Part shown: piece by piece, positions 16,446 to 26,032 of the stretch
How positions within the stretch are numbered: the first letter of the stretch is position 1
Layout of the letters: the number at the start of each line of letters is the position of its first letter
Source: Seribacter sp963934295
GTDB lineage: Bacteria; Verrucomicrobiota; Verrucomicrobiia; Opitutales; Seribacteraceae
Length of the DNA stretch: 64,000 nt
Direction of reading: 5' to 3'
Assembly: GCA_963934295.1 (NCBI GenBank)
Contig: CAWVXY010000008.1
Span: forward strand, 1 to 64,000
Notes under the pieces: model-generated
Database searches by the model: none
The model's input: only the letters and a program-made list of their open reading frames with translations
What the model was told of the DNA's origin: nothing
Position numbers and translations under genes: made by a program

Positions 16446-16820
16446 TTATTTCCTTGGGCGTTTAACGCCATACTTTGAACGGCTTCTTCTTCTTTTCTCT
16501 ACACCCTGACAGTCGAGTGTACCTCGAACTATATGATATCGAACACCATTTAAATCCTTAACACGGCCTCCACGCAAAAGTACAATACTGTGCTCTTGCA
16601 AATTATGACCTTCATCAGGAATATATGCAATTACCTCATGTCCGGTAGTCAATCTAACTTTGGCAACTTTTCGGATAGCTGAGTTAGGTTTCTTGGGAGT
16701 ACGCGTTGTAACTTGAACGCAAACACCTCTACGAAATGGACAAGCCTTTAAGGCAGGAGACTTAGTCTTTGCTTTTTGAGGGCGACGACCTTTTCTTACT
16801 AATTGATTTATAGTGGGCAT
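16446..16820 (-). CDS. rpsL: 30S ribosomal protein S12
   Basis: S12 is the decoding-centre protein that controls accuracy. The 124-residue protein has TPKKPNSAIRKVAKVRLTTG with the conserved lysine linked to streptomycin resistance (wild-type PKKPNS here), and GGRVKDLNGVRYHIVRGTLD with the loop aspartate modified by RimO in some bacteria. The C-terminus ends RSKYGVKRPRK. Both known resistance loops look wild type. Confidence 0.98.
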   Translation of the reverse strand: MPTINQLVRKGRRPQKAKTKSPALKACPFRRGVCVQVTTRTPKKPNSAIRKVAKVRLTTGHEVIAYIPDEGHNLQEHSIVLLRGGRVKDLNGVRYHIVRGTLDCQGVEKRRRSRSKYGVKRPRK

Positions 16821-16848
16821 GGAGTAGAAATTTGAGGAAAAGTTGCTA

Positions 16849-16876
16849 AAGATAACAGGATTTTCTGAAACCTCAA
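16849..16876 (-). promoter_or_regulatory. Weak candidate promoter for the str segment
   Basis: In the 83-nt gap between rpoC and rpsL the minus strand reads TTGAGG (16871-16876), a 16-nt spacer and TATCTT (16849-16854). Each hexamer matches 4 of 6 sigma70 positions. The TTGAGG can also pair with CCTCAA downstream, so the site may instead be part of a weak hairpin. It might supply extra transcription of the ribosomal genes after rpoBC. Confidence 0.3.
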
Positions 16877-16903
16877 GTTTTATTTATTATTGTTAAAAAA
16901 TAA

Positions 16904-19900
16904 TTACGCTATTTTGTCTTCACTCTTAGAAGATCCAAGAGTATCGATTTTTAATCTTCGCCATTTTGGAAGACCTGTACCTGCGGGAATCAAATGTCCC
17001 ATGATTACATTTTCCTTAAATCCTTTTAGATCATCTATCTTTCCAAGAGTTGCGGCGTTTGTTAAAACACGTGTAGTTTCCTGGAAAGATGCTGCAGAAA
17101 TAAAGCTGTCTGTTTCAAGTGAGGCTTTTGTAATTCCCAATAAAATAGGTTCACCCTCCGCAGGTTTACCACCTTTTTCTGCAATATTTTCATTTGAATC
17201 CATAAAAGCAAATCGATCAACTTGATCTCCCCAGAAAAATTCAGTATCTCCTGGATCGGTTATGCGAACTTTAAAAAGCATTCGTGAGATAATAACTTCG
17301 AGGTGTTTATCATTAATCGTTACTCCCTGGAGTCGATAAACTTTTTGGATTTCCTCAATCAAGTATTCTTGAACTGCAGACGGTCCAAGAATTTCAAGAA
17401 TTTCATGGGGATCTTTGGCACCTTCAGTAATTAACTGACCCTTTTGAGCGAAATCACCTGGTTGAACTAGCACATGTTTACCATGAGGTATCAGATGCTC
17501 CTCCACTTGTCCGGATTCTTCATTAGTAACCAACAATCTTTTCTTTGAACGCAAAGTTCCAGCTTCTGATACAATCCCATCAATTTTAGCCATCTGACCA
17601 ACATTACCCTCCTTGGGTCTTCTTGCTTCAAATAGTTCAGCTACACGTGGTAAACCACCAGTAATATCTTGGGTTTTAGAGGCTTGCCTTGGAGTTTTAG
17701 CAATAATAGATCCAGCATCAATTCGAGTGCCTTCATCAACTGCAACTTGAGCCCCTGTAGGAACAGAGTAAGTGGCAATCGCTGTACCACTAGAGTCCTT
17801 CACAATGACTTGAGGATTTAAATCCTCTTTATGCTCGATAACAACCATTGATCTACCACCCGAAGCATCTCGTTCAACTTTTGTAGTCACGCCAGGAAGC
17901 ATATCTTCGAAGGAAATTACACCCTTCTTTTCGGAAAGAATCGGAATATTATAAGGATCCCATTGTGCAAGCAGTGCTTCATCATCAACTTGTTCATTAT
18001 CTTTAAAATGCAACAATGCACCCGCTGGGATTGGATAGTCATCAACAATTCTGTCATCTTCATCAAGAACCTGAATGGAACCAGTTTTATTGAGTGTAAC
18101 CTGTTGATCGTTTGCTAATGTAACTAAACGAAGTCCTTTGAAGCGAAGTTTTCCAGCCTTTCTTACATTAATGACAGGATCTTCACGCCCTGCACTCGCT
18201 ATCCCTCCGATATGGAAGGTTCTCATGGTTAGCTGTGTACCAGGTTCCCCGATTGATTGAGCAGCAATAATACCAACCGATGAGCCTTGTTTAACCAAAC
18301 TATTTGTAGATGGATCAATTCCATATTCCAAAGCGGTCAAACCATTTTTAATCCGGCTTGAAAGCGGTGACATTACACGAACCCTTGTAATACCAAGTGC
18401 ATCAATCTCTGATGCGATTTCCTCAGTAACTAAAGAACCCGAAGAAATTACAATCTCACTTGGATTTGAAGGGTTGTTAATATCATCAGTCGAATACCTT
18501 CCAATAATACGATCCCTTAGTGGAACAATTTCATTATCACCTTCCATGATGGCTTTCTTGACGACTCCGTCTCTACGATCATCATCATCACAAACAATGA
18601 TACAATCCATCGCAACATCACAAAGTTTTCGGGTAAGATAACCTGCGTCTGCCGTTTTGAGAGCAGTATCAGCAAGTCCCTTACGGGCACCATGTGTAGA
18701 CATAAAGTATTCTAAAACTGATAATCCTTCACGGAATGAAGCAAGGATAGGTTGTTCGATAATTTCGCCGGAAGGCTTAGCCATTAATCCGCGCATACCG
18801 CACAATTGTCTTACTTGTTGGCGATTTCCTCGTGCTCCAGAGTCCATCATTAGATAAACTGGGTTTATCGTATCTTTACCTAAATTTTCTTCTAAACAGG
18901 TAAAGACTTCCTTTGCTATATCGTCTGTTGCAGTTGTCCAAACATCAATAATTTTGTTATGTCTTTCACCTAGAGTAATAATTCCTTTTTTGAATTGATC
19001 CTCGATTTTATCTATTTCTTTCCTAGCAACGCTAATTCTCTGCTTCTTCTCGGGTGGAATGATCATATCAAAGATTCCGATAGAGATACCTGCTTTTGTT
19101 GCCATATCAAAACCCATTTCTTTCAATCGATCTAAGGATTCTATCGTTTCCTCTTTTCCGCGCATGCGGAAAGTTTCCAATATAAGATTTCCTAAATCAC
19201 CCTTCAGCGCAGGCTCATTAAAAAAGCCTAACTCTTCGGGCCAAATAGTATTGAATAATACACGTCCGACAGTGGTACGAACGACACTCTTCTTGGTTAT
19301 ACCAAAAAGGGTTTCCTTACCCTTATCCGGATTTTTCATATCAATCCAGTCATGTAAATCAAGGACACCTTCATGCAATGCACTTAGAGCTTCCTCAAGA
19401 CAACCAATAAGAGGTACTTTCAGATTTTCCTTAACCTCTTTCTTAGGGTTCATAGTTAAGAAATAAGATCCCAAAACGATATCTTGTGATGGAGTAAGGA
19501 TTGGCTTACCACTTGATGGAGAGAATATGTTATGGGTTGCCATCATTAACAACTTAGCCTCCATAACCGCCTCAACAGAAAGGGGTACATGTACCGCCAT
19601 TTGGTCACCATCAAAATCTGCATTGTAAGCGGTACAAACCAAAGGATGAACACGGATGGCGTTTCCTTCGATAAGAACAGGTTCAAAAGCTTGGATAGAT
19701 AAACGGTGAAGCGTTGGAGCACGATTCAGAAGAACTGGATGTCCTTTGGTAACTTCTTCTAAAATATCCCAAACTTCAGGCGATCGACTTTCGATCATTT
19801 TTCTAGCACCTCTAACTGTATGAACAAAACCAAGCTCCTTTAATCTACGAATGATAAAAGGTTCAAATAGAATTAAAGCCATCTTCTTAGGAAGACCGCA

Positions 19901-20995
19901 TTGATGAAGCTTAAGTTCGGGTCCAATAACAATTACTGAACGGCCTGAATAATCAACACGCTTACCCAATAGATTTTGGCGAAAACGGCCTTGCTTACCC
20001 TTCAGCATATCGCTTAAAGATTTCAATGCACGATTACCGGATCCAGTGATTGCTCTTCCGTGTCTACCATTATCAAATAGGGCATCAACCGCCTCCTGAA
20101 GCATGCGCTTTTCATTATGTATAATTACATCAGGAGTTTTAAGTTGAAGAAGGTTTTTCAACCTATTATTTCGGTTAATGACTCTACGATACAAATCATT
20201 AAGATCACTTGTTGCAAAGCGTCCGCCTTCTAATGGAACAAGTGGACGAAGGTCAGGCGGAATGACCGGAATGCTATCTAAAACCATCCATTCAGGGGAA
20301 GCCCCCGAGTGAAGGAAGCCTTGAGTAACCTTAAGTCTGCTAGCTAATTTTTTCTTAATTTGCTTCGACTTAGTGTCGTGCATCTGATCGTAAAGATCTT
20401 CCAGTTCTTCTTCTAAATTGATTCTGCCTAAAACATCACGAACGGCTTCTGCTCCCATTTTGGCTTCAAATTCATCGCCAAATTCATCTTGTGCTTCACG
20501 AAATTCCTTATCAGAAAGTAACTGTTTTTCTTCTAGGGGAGTACTACCCGGATCAGTTACCATATATTGTTCATAATATAAAACTCTTTCCAGACTTTTT
20601 GCCGTCATGTTGAGCAATAAGCCCAGCCTACTTGGCATACTTTTCAGAAACCAAATATGTGAAACCGGTACTGCTAATTCAATGTGCCCCATTCGGTCAC
20701 GACGAACCCGCGAAACGGTTACCTCAACTCCACAACGATCACAAACTACGCCCTTATATTTTATACGCTTATATTTACCACATGCACACTCATAATCCCG
20801 AACAGGTCCGAATATTTTTTGGCAAAACAATCCGCCTGGTTCTGGCTTAAAAGTTCTATAATTTATGGTTTCAGGATTTTTTACTTCACCTTTAGACCAA
20901 GATCTTATGACATCTGGAGATGCAACCGTAATGGACACTCGATCCATTGGTCCAACTTCCACACCTAGTGCTTCATTTACTGCTTCAACGCTCAT
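16904..20995 (-). CDS. rpoC: RNA polymerase subunit beta' lacking the second zinc site
   Basis: RpoC carries the catalytic Mg of RNA polymerase. The 1363 residues are collinear with the bacterial family. The first zinc site is intact (Cys70, 72, 85, 88). The catalytic motif NADFDGDQ is near residue 460 and the trigger-loop region (SIGEPGTQLTMRTFHIGGIA) follows near 900. The second zinc site, formed in E. coli by Cys814, 888, 895 and 898 (EDDCGTHEG and SCDTDFGVCAHCYG), is absent: the matching stretches read CDDDDRRDG near 805 and PLSSRIKNGLTALEYG near 880. The reading frame is continuous, so this is substitution and not a frameshift. It follows rpoB after 31 nt. Confidence 0.98.
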   Translation of the reverse strand: MSVEAVNEALGVEVGPMDRVSITVASPDVIRSWSKGEVKNPETINYRTFKPEPGGLFCQKIFGPVRDYECACGKYKRIKYKGVVCDRCGVEVTVSRVRRDRMGHIELAVPVSHIWFLKSMPSRLGLLLNMTAKSLERVLYYEQYMVTDPGSTPLEEKQLLSDKEFREAQDEFGDEFEAKMGAEAVRDVLGRINLEEELEDLYDQMHDTKSKQIKKKLASRLKVTQGFLHSGASPEWMVLDSIPVIPPDLRPLVPLEGGRFATSDLNDLYRRVINRNNRLKNLLQLKTPDVIIHNEKRMLQEAVDALFDNGRHGRAITGSGNRALKSLSDMLKGKQGRFRQNLLGKRVDYSGRSVIVIGPELKLHQCGLPKKMALILFEPFIIRRLKELGFVHTVRGARKMIESRSPEVWDILEEVTKGHPVLLNRAPTLHRLSIQAFEPVLIEGNAIRVHPLVCTAYNADFDGDQMAVHVPLSVEAVMEAKLLMMATHNIFSPSSGKPILTPSQDIVLGSYFLTMNPKKEVKENLKVPLIGCLEEALSALHEGVLDLHDWIDMKNPDKGKETLFGITKKSVVRTTVGRVLFNTIWPEELGFFNEPALKGDLGNLILETFRMRGKEETIESLDRLKEMGFDMATKAGISIGIFDMIIPPEKKQRISVARKEIDKIEDQFKKGIITLGERHNKIIDVWTTATDDIAKEVFTCLEENLGKDTINPVYLMMDSGARGNRQQVRQLCGMRGLMAKPSGEIIEQPILASFREGLSVLEYFMSTHGARKGLADTALKTADAGYLTRKLCDVAMDCIIVCDDDDRRDGVVKKAIMEGDNEIVPLRDRIIGRYSTDDINNPSNPSEIVISSGSLVTEEIASEIDALGITRVRVMSPLSSRIKNGLTALEYGIDPSTNSLVKQGSSVGIIAAQSIGEPGTQLTMRTFHIGGIASAGREDPVINVRKAGKLRFKGLRLVTLANDQQVTLNKTGSIQVLDEDDRIVDDYPIPAGALLHFKDNEQVDDEALLAQWDPYNIPILSEKKGVISFEDMLPGVTTKVERDASGGRSMVVIEHKEDLNPQVIVKDSSGTAIATYSVPTGAQVAVDEGTRIDAGSIIAKTPRQASKTQDITGGLPRVAELFEARRPKEGNVGQMAKIDGIVSEAGTLRSKKRLLVTNEESGQVEEHLIPHGKHVLVQPGDFAQKGQLITEGAKDPHEILEILGPSAVQEYLIEEIQKVYRLQGVTINDKHLEVIISRMLFKVRITDPGDTEFFWGDQVDRFAFMDSNENIAEKGGKPAEGEPILLGITKASLETDSFISAASFQETTRVLTNAATLGKIDDLKGFKENVIMGHLIPAGTGLPKWRRLKIDTLGSSKSEDKIA

Positions 20996-21026
20996 GATTT
21001 ACCTTATAGAGGGGTTATTTTAAAAA

Positions 21027-24000
21027 TTAAAGGGCATCTTCACCGAGAACCCTAATATCAAGACAAAGACTTTGCATCTCCTTCATCAGAACATTAAAGG
21101 ATTGGGGAGTTCCCGCTTGAAGGGAATTATCACCTTTGACAAGTGATTCGTATATCTTAGTACGTCCAGCCACATCATCCGATTTTACAGTAAGAATTTC
21201 CTGTAATGTATATGCAGCACCATATGCTTCCAAAGCCCAAACTTCCATCTCTCCAAAACGTTGACCGCCGTACTGGGCTTTACCTCCTAATGGTTGCTGG
21301 GTTATGAGACTATATGGACCAACAGCACGAGCATGAATCTTACTTGAAACCAAATGATTTAGTTTAAGCATGTACATGTAACCGACAACAATCTTTTGAT
21401 AGAAGGGCTCTCCACTACATCCATCGTAAAGAATAGTCTTACCTGTTTCTGGTAAATTTGCTTCTTTAAGATAATCTCTGATCCTAGATTCTGAGATACC
21501 ATCGAATATAGGTGTAGCAACTTTAAATCCTAATTTATTACAGGCCCACCCAAGATGAGTTTCTAAAACTTGACCTACATTCATTCGACTGGGTACTCCC
21601 AAGGGATTCAAACAAATCTCAATTGGTGTCCCGTCTGGGAGAAAAGGCATATCTTCTTCAGCAACAATTTTTGCTACGACACCCTTATTTCCATGACGAC
21701 CAGCCATTTTATCCCCGACTCTCATCTTTTGTTTTTTTGCAACAAAAACGCGTACATTTTTGATTGCACCTTGATCAATAGAATCACCCTGTTCAATGGA
21801 TTCTACCTTACGATCACGATCATCTTCCAAATCACTAAATTTTGATTCATAGCTTTCAATAATTTCGAAAACCTTTATTCGAACAGGGGAGGGAGGAATA
21901 TCAATGTATCGATGTACCGATGAAAGTCTTCGCAACAGAGTTTTAGTAATTTTACGATTTGAAGGTATAATAATATCACCTGTTTCCGAATTAGTAACAT
22001 TTAATGGAATTTTTTCGCCCAAAAGAATGTTTGATAATGACTCGGTTAATTGAGAACGAAGATCATCAGACTGATTTCGATAATCTTCCTTAATCTGCTT
22101 CATTTGACGACGAAGATCTGAAGGGGATAGTTTTTCCTGCTCTGCATCAGTCCTGCTAGAGACTTTGATATCCATAACAATTCCTTGTGTTCCGGAAGGG
22201 ACTTTTAAGGAACTGTCTTTAACATCTGCTGCCTTTTCGCCAAAAATTGCACGGAGTAATTTTTCTTCTGGTGCTAAATCAGTCTCACTTTTAGGAGTAA
22301 TTTTACCTACTAGTATGTCACCTGGTTTTACTTCAGCACCAATCCTAACGACTCCTAAATGGTCCAAATTACGTAACGCTTCTTCACCGGCGTTTGGTAT
22401 ATCGCGCGTTATTTCTTCCGGGCCAAGTTTTGTATCACGAGCAGTTACTTCAAATTCCTCAATGTGTATGGACGTGTAGATATCATCCTTGATCATTTTT
22501 TCGGAAATTAAGATAGCATCTTCGAAATTATATCCCTTCCATGGCATAAAGGCTACCAATATGTTGCGACCTATGGCCAACTCACCTTTATCAGTACATG
22601 CTCCGTCTGCAAGGGCTTGTCCGACTTTAACCTTATCTCCCTTTCGAACAATTGGTTTTTGGTTAAAGCATGTCCCTGCATTTGAACGCAAAAATTTTCT
22701 GAGATCATAACAATAAATTCCACGCTTATGATCGCTCCTCGGCTCTTTAAGAAAACGAGGTGGTAAAGAACCATCATCAGTTACAACAATTCTTTTGCCA
22801 TCAGCAAGTGCAACAACCCCTTCTGAATCGGAAACAGTTACTGTTTTGGAATCCTCGGCAACTTTCTTTTCGATACCCGTTCCAACTAATGGTGAGTCTG
22901 ACTGAAGAAGCGGAACAGCTTGTCGTTGCATATTTGCACCCATTAAAGCACGATTCGCATCATCATGTTCTAAAAAGGGAATTAACCCTGCCGCTACCGA
23001 AACAACTTGCTTCGGCGATACATCCATAAATTCTACCTCCATAACATCATACTCACTAACTTGGTCCCTGTAACGACAAGTTACTCGACCTAATAGTTTA
23101 CCAGATTTTGGGTCTGTTTCAGTATTTGCTTGAGCGATTAAGAACCTCTCTTCTTCGAATGCATTTAAGTACTTCACATTCTTGGGGTTCTTGTCCACAA
23201 CACCTTTTTTTACTGGGTGATATGGAGATTGCAAAAATCCAAATTCATCTATCTTGGCATAAGTAGATAATGTGTTAATTAAACCAATATTGGGTCCCTC
23301 TGGAGTTTCAATTGGGCAAATTCTACCATAATGAGTTGGATGAACATCACGCACTTCGAATCCAGCACGTTCTCGATTCAATCCCCCCGGCCCAAGTGCA
23401 GACAAACGACGTTTATGTGTCATCTCCGCAAGTGGATTAATCTGGTCCTTAAATTGACTAAGCTGACTACGAGCAAAAAAGTCTCGAACAACAGTAGTTA
23501 ATGCCTTGGGATTTATTAGCTTTCCAGGAGAGAGTGATTCAACACCTTGATCATAAAGTGTCATTCGTTCCCGTACTACACGCTCAGTTCGGGACAGGCC
23601 ACTTCGACAAACATTTGCAAGCAGTTCACCAACTGTTCTGACTCTTCGATTTCCCAAATGGTCAATGTCATCAATTCCCATATCGTAAAACTTTCCAGCA
23701 TCCTCACGGGCCTTTTCTTCATTCGATTTACCGCGTTTAAAGTCAGTTAACTTTCGGGTTGCAGCAACCAAGTCTTCTACGGTTGTGACACGCAGTTCTA
23801 AAGGGGAATCAAGATTCAGTTTTAAATTTAGCATGTGCCTACCTACTCTGGCTAAATCATATCTTTTTGAATCAAGAAACAGTCTCTTAATCAAAGCTTC
23901 AGCGTTTGCACGGTCAGGTGGCTCGCCGGGCCTTAATTTTTTATAAATTTCCTTTAAAGCTTCATCCTTATTTTTAGTAGTATCCTTCTTGAGGCAACGA

Positions 24001-24893
24001 ATAATCGCACCTTCATCCACAGAAGTATCGATTGCACGAAGTTGAGTTTCACCAGCCTTTTGAAAAGCTCTTAAATAAGTTTTGGTTAGTGGTTCGAATG
24101 CTTTTGCTAAAACAGCACCTTTCGTTCGGTCAAACATTGGTTCTACTAGAACATAATTAGAGACATTTTCTCTCTTGAGAAGTTCGTCCAAGGATAATGT
24201 TTCAATTTCGTAAAAAAGCTCGATAATCTTTTGGTCAGAATCCTTATCTTTATCTGACTCAGAATCGAGTAAAGCACGTAAAAATGTGGTGATTAAAAAT
24301 TTTCTTCTTCTCCGTCTACGATCCAAATAAACATAAAGTAAATCATGTTGATCAAATTGAGCTTCGATCCAAGTTCCGCGATCCGGTATTATACGAAAGC
24401 CGTGCAAAGTTTTTCCACTGGTATGGACAGATTCCTCAAAGCTAACTCCAGGAGAACGATGAAGTTGGCTCACTACAACTCTTTCGGCTCCGTTGATTAT
24501 GAATGACCCTCGTTCTGTAACGATAGGCAACTCCCCCATGAAAATCTCTTCTTCACTATAAAAAGGTTTACTTTGGCCTTCTACTTCAAACCTTAAGCGA
24601 AGTTTAACTTGTAGTGGAGCTGCATAGGTACAATTTTGATCAATGCAATCCATTTCTGTTAGCTTAGATTCGCCTATTGTATAACTAACATATTCCAAAC
24701 GGGATTTCTCATCATAACTTATGATTGGAAATACCTCTCTAAATACTGCCTCTAGACCAGCTTGTTTTCTATGACTAGATGGTACTTCTCTCTGTAGAAA
24801 ATCATGAAAAGAATCTACCTGATTTTGTAGCAAGTTTGGTGGTTCGATGGCTTCGGTTAATTTACCGAAATTTTTTCGAAGTGCTGTATCCAT
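21027..24893 (-). CDS. rpoB: RNA polymerase subunit beta
   Basis: RpoB forms the other half of the RNA polymerase cleft and the rifampicin pocket. The 1288 residues include the rifampicin-region sequence around SRSQLSQFKDQINPLAEMTH KRRLSALGPGGL (near 475-510), which looks wild type, then HPTHYGRICPIETPEGPNIG. The C-terminal clamp connection GKAQYGGQRFGEMEVWALEA is intact. A hairpin with a U-run separates it from rplL (24929-24966), so polymerase synthesis is probably tuned relative to the ribosomal proteins. Confidence 0.98.
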   Translation of the reverse strand: MDTALRKNFGKLTEAIEPPNLLQNQVDSFHDFLQREVPSSHRKQAGLEAVFREVFPIISYDEKSRLEYVSYTIGESKLTEMDCIDQNCTYAAPLQVKLRLRFEVEGQSKPFYSEEEIFMGELPIVTERGSFIINGAERVVVSQLHRSPGVSFEESVHTSGKTLHGFRIIPDRGTWIEAQFDQHDLLYVYLDRRRRRRKFLITTFLRALLDSESDKDKDSDQKIIELFYEIETLSLDELLKRENVSNYVLVEPMFDRTKGAVLAKAFEPLTKTYLRAFQKAGETQLRAIDTSVDEGAIIRCLKKDTTKNKDEALKEIYKKLRPGEPPDRANAEALIKRLFLDSKRYDLARVGRHMLNLKLNLDSPLELRVTTVEDLVAATRKLTDFKRGKSNEEKAREDAGKFYDMGIDDIDHLGNRRVRTVGELLANVCRSGLSRTERVVRERMTLYDQGVESLSPGKLINPKALTTVVRDFFARSQLSQFKDQINPLAEMTHKRRLSALGPGGLNRERAGFEVRDVHPTHYGRICPIETPEGPNIGLINTLSTYAKIDEFGFLQSPYHPVKKGVVDKNPKNVKYLNAFEEERFLIAQANTETDPKSGKLLGRVTCRYRDQVSEYDVMEVEFMDVSPKQVVSVAAGLIPFLEHDDANRALMGANMQRQAVPLLQSDSPLVGTGIEKKVAEDSKTVTVSDSEGVVALADGKRIVVTDDGSLPPRFLKEPRSDHKRGIYCYDLRKFLRSNAGTCFNQKPIVRKGDKVKVGQALADGACTDKGELAIGRNILVAFMPWKGYNFEDAILISEKMIKDDIYTSIHIEEFEVTARDTKLGPEEITRDIPNAGEEALRNLDHLGVVRIGAEVKPGDILVGKITPKSETDLAPEEKLLRAIFGEKAADVKDSSLKVPSGTQGIVMDIKVSSRTDAEQEKLSPSDLRRQMKQIKEDYRNQSDDLRSQLTESLSNILLGEKIPLNVTNSETGDIIIPSNRKITKTLLRRLSSVHRYIDIPPSPVRIKVFEIIESYESKFSDLEDDRDRKVESIEQGDSIDQGAIKNVRVFVAKKQKMRVGDKMAGRHGNKGVVAKIVAEEDMPFLPDGTPIEICLNPLGVPSRMNVGQVLETHLGWACNKLGFKVATPIFDGISESRIRDYLKEANLPETGKTILYDGCSGEPFYQKIVVGYMYMLKLNHLVSSKIHARAVGPYSLITQQPLGGKAQYGGQRFGEMEVWALEAYGAAYTLQEILTVKSDDVAGRTKIYESLVKGDNSLQAGTPQSFNVLMKEMQSLCLDIRVLGEDAL

Positions 24894-24928
24894 AATGTTT
24901 AAAGGTATCTTTGGGTAGTTAAGAGAAC

Positions 24929-24966
24929 AAAAAAAGCCGCAGATTGCTACGCAAACATACGGCTTT
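24929..24966 (-). terminator. Attenuator-like terminator between rplL and rpoB
   Basis: The arms AAAGCCG (24960-24966) and CGGCTTT (24933-24939) form a 7-bp stem on the minus strand with a 20-nt loop. It is followed by a run of T (7 T in all from the stem). In E. coli an attenuator in the same place lets part of the transcripts read into rpoBC. Since rpoB has no obvious promoter of its own in the remaining gap, partial read-through is the likely mode here too. Confidence 0.75.
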
Positions 24967-24997
24967 GCTTAAAGCTAAAGAAAAAAGAAAGGGTGCA

Positions 24998-25387
24998 TTA
25001 TTTAATTTCTACTTTTGCACCAGCAGTTTCTAATTTTTTGGCAATCTCATCTGCTTCATCCTTGGAGGCTCCCTCTTTAACTGGTTTTGGAGCACTTTCA
25101 ACAAGCTCTTTTGCTTCTTTTAGGCCCAGTCCAGTAATGGTGCGAACTTCCTTGATCACTGCAATTTTATTACCGCCGAATTCAACTAAAACTACATCGA
25201 ATTCCGTTTTGGCTTCTTCTGCTCCTCCGGCATCTCCGCCCGCAGCAGGTGCGGCAACGGCAACGGCAGCTGGTGCAGCTGCACTAACGCCCCATTTATC
25301 TTCGAGCTCTTTAACGAGATCGGCGATCTCAATAACTGATTGGCTACTTAGCCAATCAACAACTTGGTCTTTGGTTATATCTGACAT
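24998..25387 (-). CDS. rplL: 50S ribosomal protein L7/L12
   Basis: L7/L12 forms the stalk that recruits translation GTPases and is the only ribosomal protein present in several copies. The 129 residues show an N-terminal dimerisation domain (VVDWLSSQSVIEIADLVKEL), an Ala/Gly-rich hinge (about residues 36-55) and the C-terminal domain EFDVVLVEFGGNKIAVIKEV with GLGLKEAKELVESAPKPVKE. A full AGGAGGT ribosome-binding site lies 8 nt before the ATG, fitting the need for excess synthesis. Confidence 0.98.
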   Translation of the reverse strand: MSDITKDQVVDWLSSQSVIEIADLVKELEDKWGVSAAAPAAVAVAAPAAGGDAGGAEEAKTEFDVVLVEFGGNKIAVIKEVRTITGLGLKEAKELVESAPKPVKEGASKDEADEIAKKLETAGAKVEIK

Positions 25388-25395
25388 TTTAATAT

Positions 25396-25402
25396 ACCTC
25401 CT
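25396..25402 (-). promoter_or_regulatory. Strong Shine-Dalgarno site of rplL
   Basis: The minus strand reads AGGAGGT, 8 nt upstream of the rplL ATG, near-perfect complementarity to a bacterial 16S 3' end. Nearly all other genes in the cluster have A/T-rich leaders without it, so it probably raises L7/L12 output. Confidence 0.8.
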
Positions 25403-25485
25403 GTCCTGAATATGATTAGTACCTATTGGTGTTTAAGGGATACCCCTAATTTCTTCTAGGTTGGTGGTTAATAGTTTGGTTATTT

Positions 25486-25500
25486 CGGATAGAGTATCCG
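25486..25500 (-). promoter_or_regulatory. Short hairpin in the rplJ-rplL spacer
   Basis: CGGATA and TATCCG pair perfectly (6 bp, 3-nt loop) 15 nt after the rplJ stop on the minus strand, with no U-run. The rplJ-rplL gap is 128 nt, the longest inside the cluster. The hairpin could be an RNA-processing or stability element that separates rplL levels from those of rplJ. This role is inference. Confidence 0.35.
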
Positions 25501-25515
25501 GAAAATGAAAATTGT

Positions 25516-26022
25516 TTACTTGTCTGCTTTAGCTTGGAGAACTGTAGCCATTGAACGAGCCGGTGCACTAAATACAGTAACTATTTGAGTTGCTGGAGTA
25601 TTCAATAAAGATAAAAATTGTGATTGAAGTGTTTCAAGATTTGGTAATTTCGCTAATTGCTTAACTTGCTCTGAAGTTAGAAGACTATCACCAAGTGCCC
25701 CTGCTTTGAGGGAAACTTTCTTGGAATCTTTGTTATAATCAACTAGGGTTTTTGCTACTCCTGAAGGATCTTCTCCCCCGACAACTATAGCTGTATGCCC
25801 AGTTAAATGCTCAGAAAGATCTGGAAGATTTTTATTTTTCGCTGCAAGACTTAAGGAACTGTTTTTAACAACATGAAATTCAGCACCTCGATCTGATAAT
25901 TTATTTCTTAAAGTAGAAGTATCTTCAGAATTAATTCCTTTATAGTCTGTAAGGAAAAAATAGTCTGATTTCGAGAGATAATCTGCTGCTTCTTTTACTA
26001 AGTAAGTTTTTTCGGGTCTCAT
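25516..26022 (-). CDS. rplJ: 50S ribosomal protein L10
   Basis: L10 is the stalk base that carries L7/L12 dimers. I choose the ATG at 26020-26022 (MRPEKTYLVKEAADYLSKSD), 10 nt after the rplA stop, giving 168 residues. An ORF opening at 26070 would overlap rplA and lacks family sequence. Family elements are FFLTDYKGINSEDTSTLRNK and the region HVVKNSSLSLAAKNKNL; the C-terminal L7/L12-binding helix (LLNTPATQIVTVFSAPARSM) is intact. Confidence 0.96.
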   Translation of the reverse strand: MRPEKTYLVKEAADYLSKSDYFFLTDYKGINSEDTSTLRNKLSDRGAEFHVVKNSSLSLAAKNKNLPDLSEHLTGHTAIVVGGEDPSGVAKTLVDYNKDSKKVSLKAGALGDSLLTSEQVKQLAKLPNLETLQSQFLSLLNTPATQIVTVFSAPARSMATVLQAKADK

Positions 26023-26032
26023 ATGTCTGAAT

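Noticed and set aside
20607..20968. Plus-strand open frames inside rpoC and rpoB
   Set aside because: They lie opposite highly conserved polymerase sequence and have no family match, so they are shadows.
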